From positions 1 through 32,628 of the forward strand of contig JBPCOB010000074.1 in assembly GCA_051000715.1 (NCBI GenBank): a stretch of 32,628 nt of DNA. The letters are read 5' to 3'. How positions within the stretch are numbered: the stretch's first letter is position 1; each line of letters begins with the position of its first letter. Positions 32,597 through 32,628 of the stretch are shown piece after piece. The stretch is from JBPCOB01 sp051000715 (GTDB lineage Bacteria > Actinomycetota > Actinomycetes > JALYNC01). Under the pieces are notes generated by a model, which saw nothing but the letters and a program-made list of their open reading frames with translations, had not been told where the DNA came from and did no database searches. The translations under genes were made by a program, and so were the position numbers.

Positions 32597-32628
32597 GGTC
32601 GAAGATCGTCACCGGTTCCGCGCAGTGT
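32504..32628 (-). mobile_element. Probable insertion sequence end disrupting the integrase
   Basis: Integrase similarity ends abruptly at about 32506, where GGCTGCCCCGGTTTGACGG begins, a sequence of the kind seen at ends of actinobacterial insertion sequences. On the minus strand an open frame enters from the window edge and ends at 32535 with a 30-residue peptide (AEPVTIFDLIALEQF, then an Ala/Ser-rich end). It would be the C-terminus of a transposase close to the element's end. The family is not identified and the opposite end is outside the window. Confidence 0.4.

Overview
The window is high-GC DNA from an actinomycete (Actinomycetota). The lineage markers agree: a Kgd-type 2-oxoglutarate decarboxylase/dehydrogenase, two WhiB proteins (one a clear WhiB1), the SigR(SigH)-RsrA thiol-stress pair, nickel superoxide dismutase with its maturation peptidase, the tiny ribosomal protein bL37, and a BsaP domain beside biotin synthase. 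Coding density is high, many genes overlap by GTGA or ATGA, and several genes look leaderless. I cannot name the genus from sequence alone.

Layout. 1-2.5 kb: 3' part of kgd and a DUF6104 gene. 2.5-3.7 kb: a frameshifted AbiEi/DUF559 gene between two copies of a palindromic repeat. 3.75-7.4 kb: a zinc-binding-type oxidoreductase and a three-gene polar amino acid ABC importer. 7.4-10.1 kb: an RmlC-like epimerase, divergent sodX/sodN, a histidine phosphatase and a GNAT. 10.1-12.8 kb: an anti-sigma-like protein with a SigB/F-type sigma factor, a membrane protein and a lipid kinase. 13.1-17.4 kb: whiB1 followed by bioA-bioD-bioB and a GNAT-BsaP fusion. 17.4-19 kb: a convergent biotinyl carrier and biotin carboxylase, which use the biotin made next door. 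19-21.5 kb: DUF5317, bL37, rsrA-sigR and a DtxR-type repressor. 21.5-25.4 kb: a DksA-like/WhiB/hydrolase operon, rsgA, and a DUF2087/MaoC/hypothetical operon. 25.5-29.9 kb: hyi-glxR-gcl, the glycerate pathway from glyoxylate, and a PEP-mutase-family enzyme. 29.9-32.6 kb: a SRPBCC protein, a decayed stretch, a 3' fragment of initiator tRNA, and an integrase cut off by what looks like an insertion sequence.

The most unusual signal is a 63-65 bp interspersed palindromic element present four times. Its ends are GATC(G/A)TTGTGA / TCACAA(C/T)GATC. Three copies are exactly 63 bp between equivalent points and have one frame without stops. One of these lies inside the coding region of the GNAT-BsaP gene and is read through as about 21 codons, much like the Rickettsia palindromic elements that insert in-frame into proteins. 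Two more copies flank the broken AbiEi/DUF559 gene as direct repeats.

Other notable points are a perfect SigR-type promoter (GGGAAT-N18-GTT) upstream of sigR with a strong ribosome site for a 38-residue N-terminally extended isoform; a CRP-like operator upstream of whiB1; and a biotin operon that lacks bioF.
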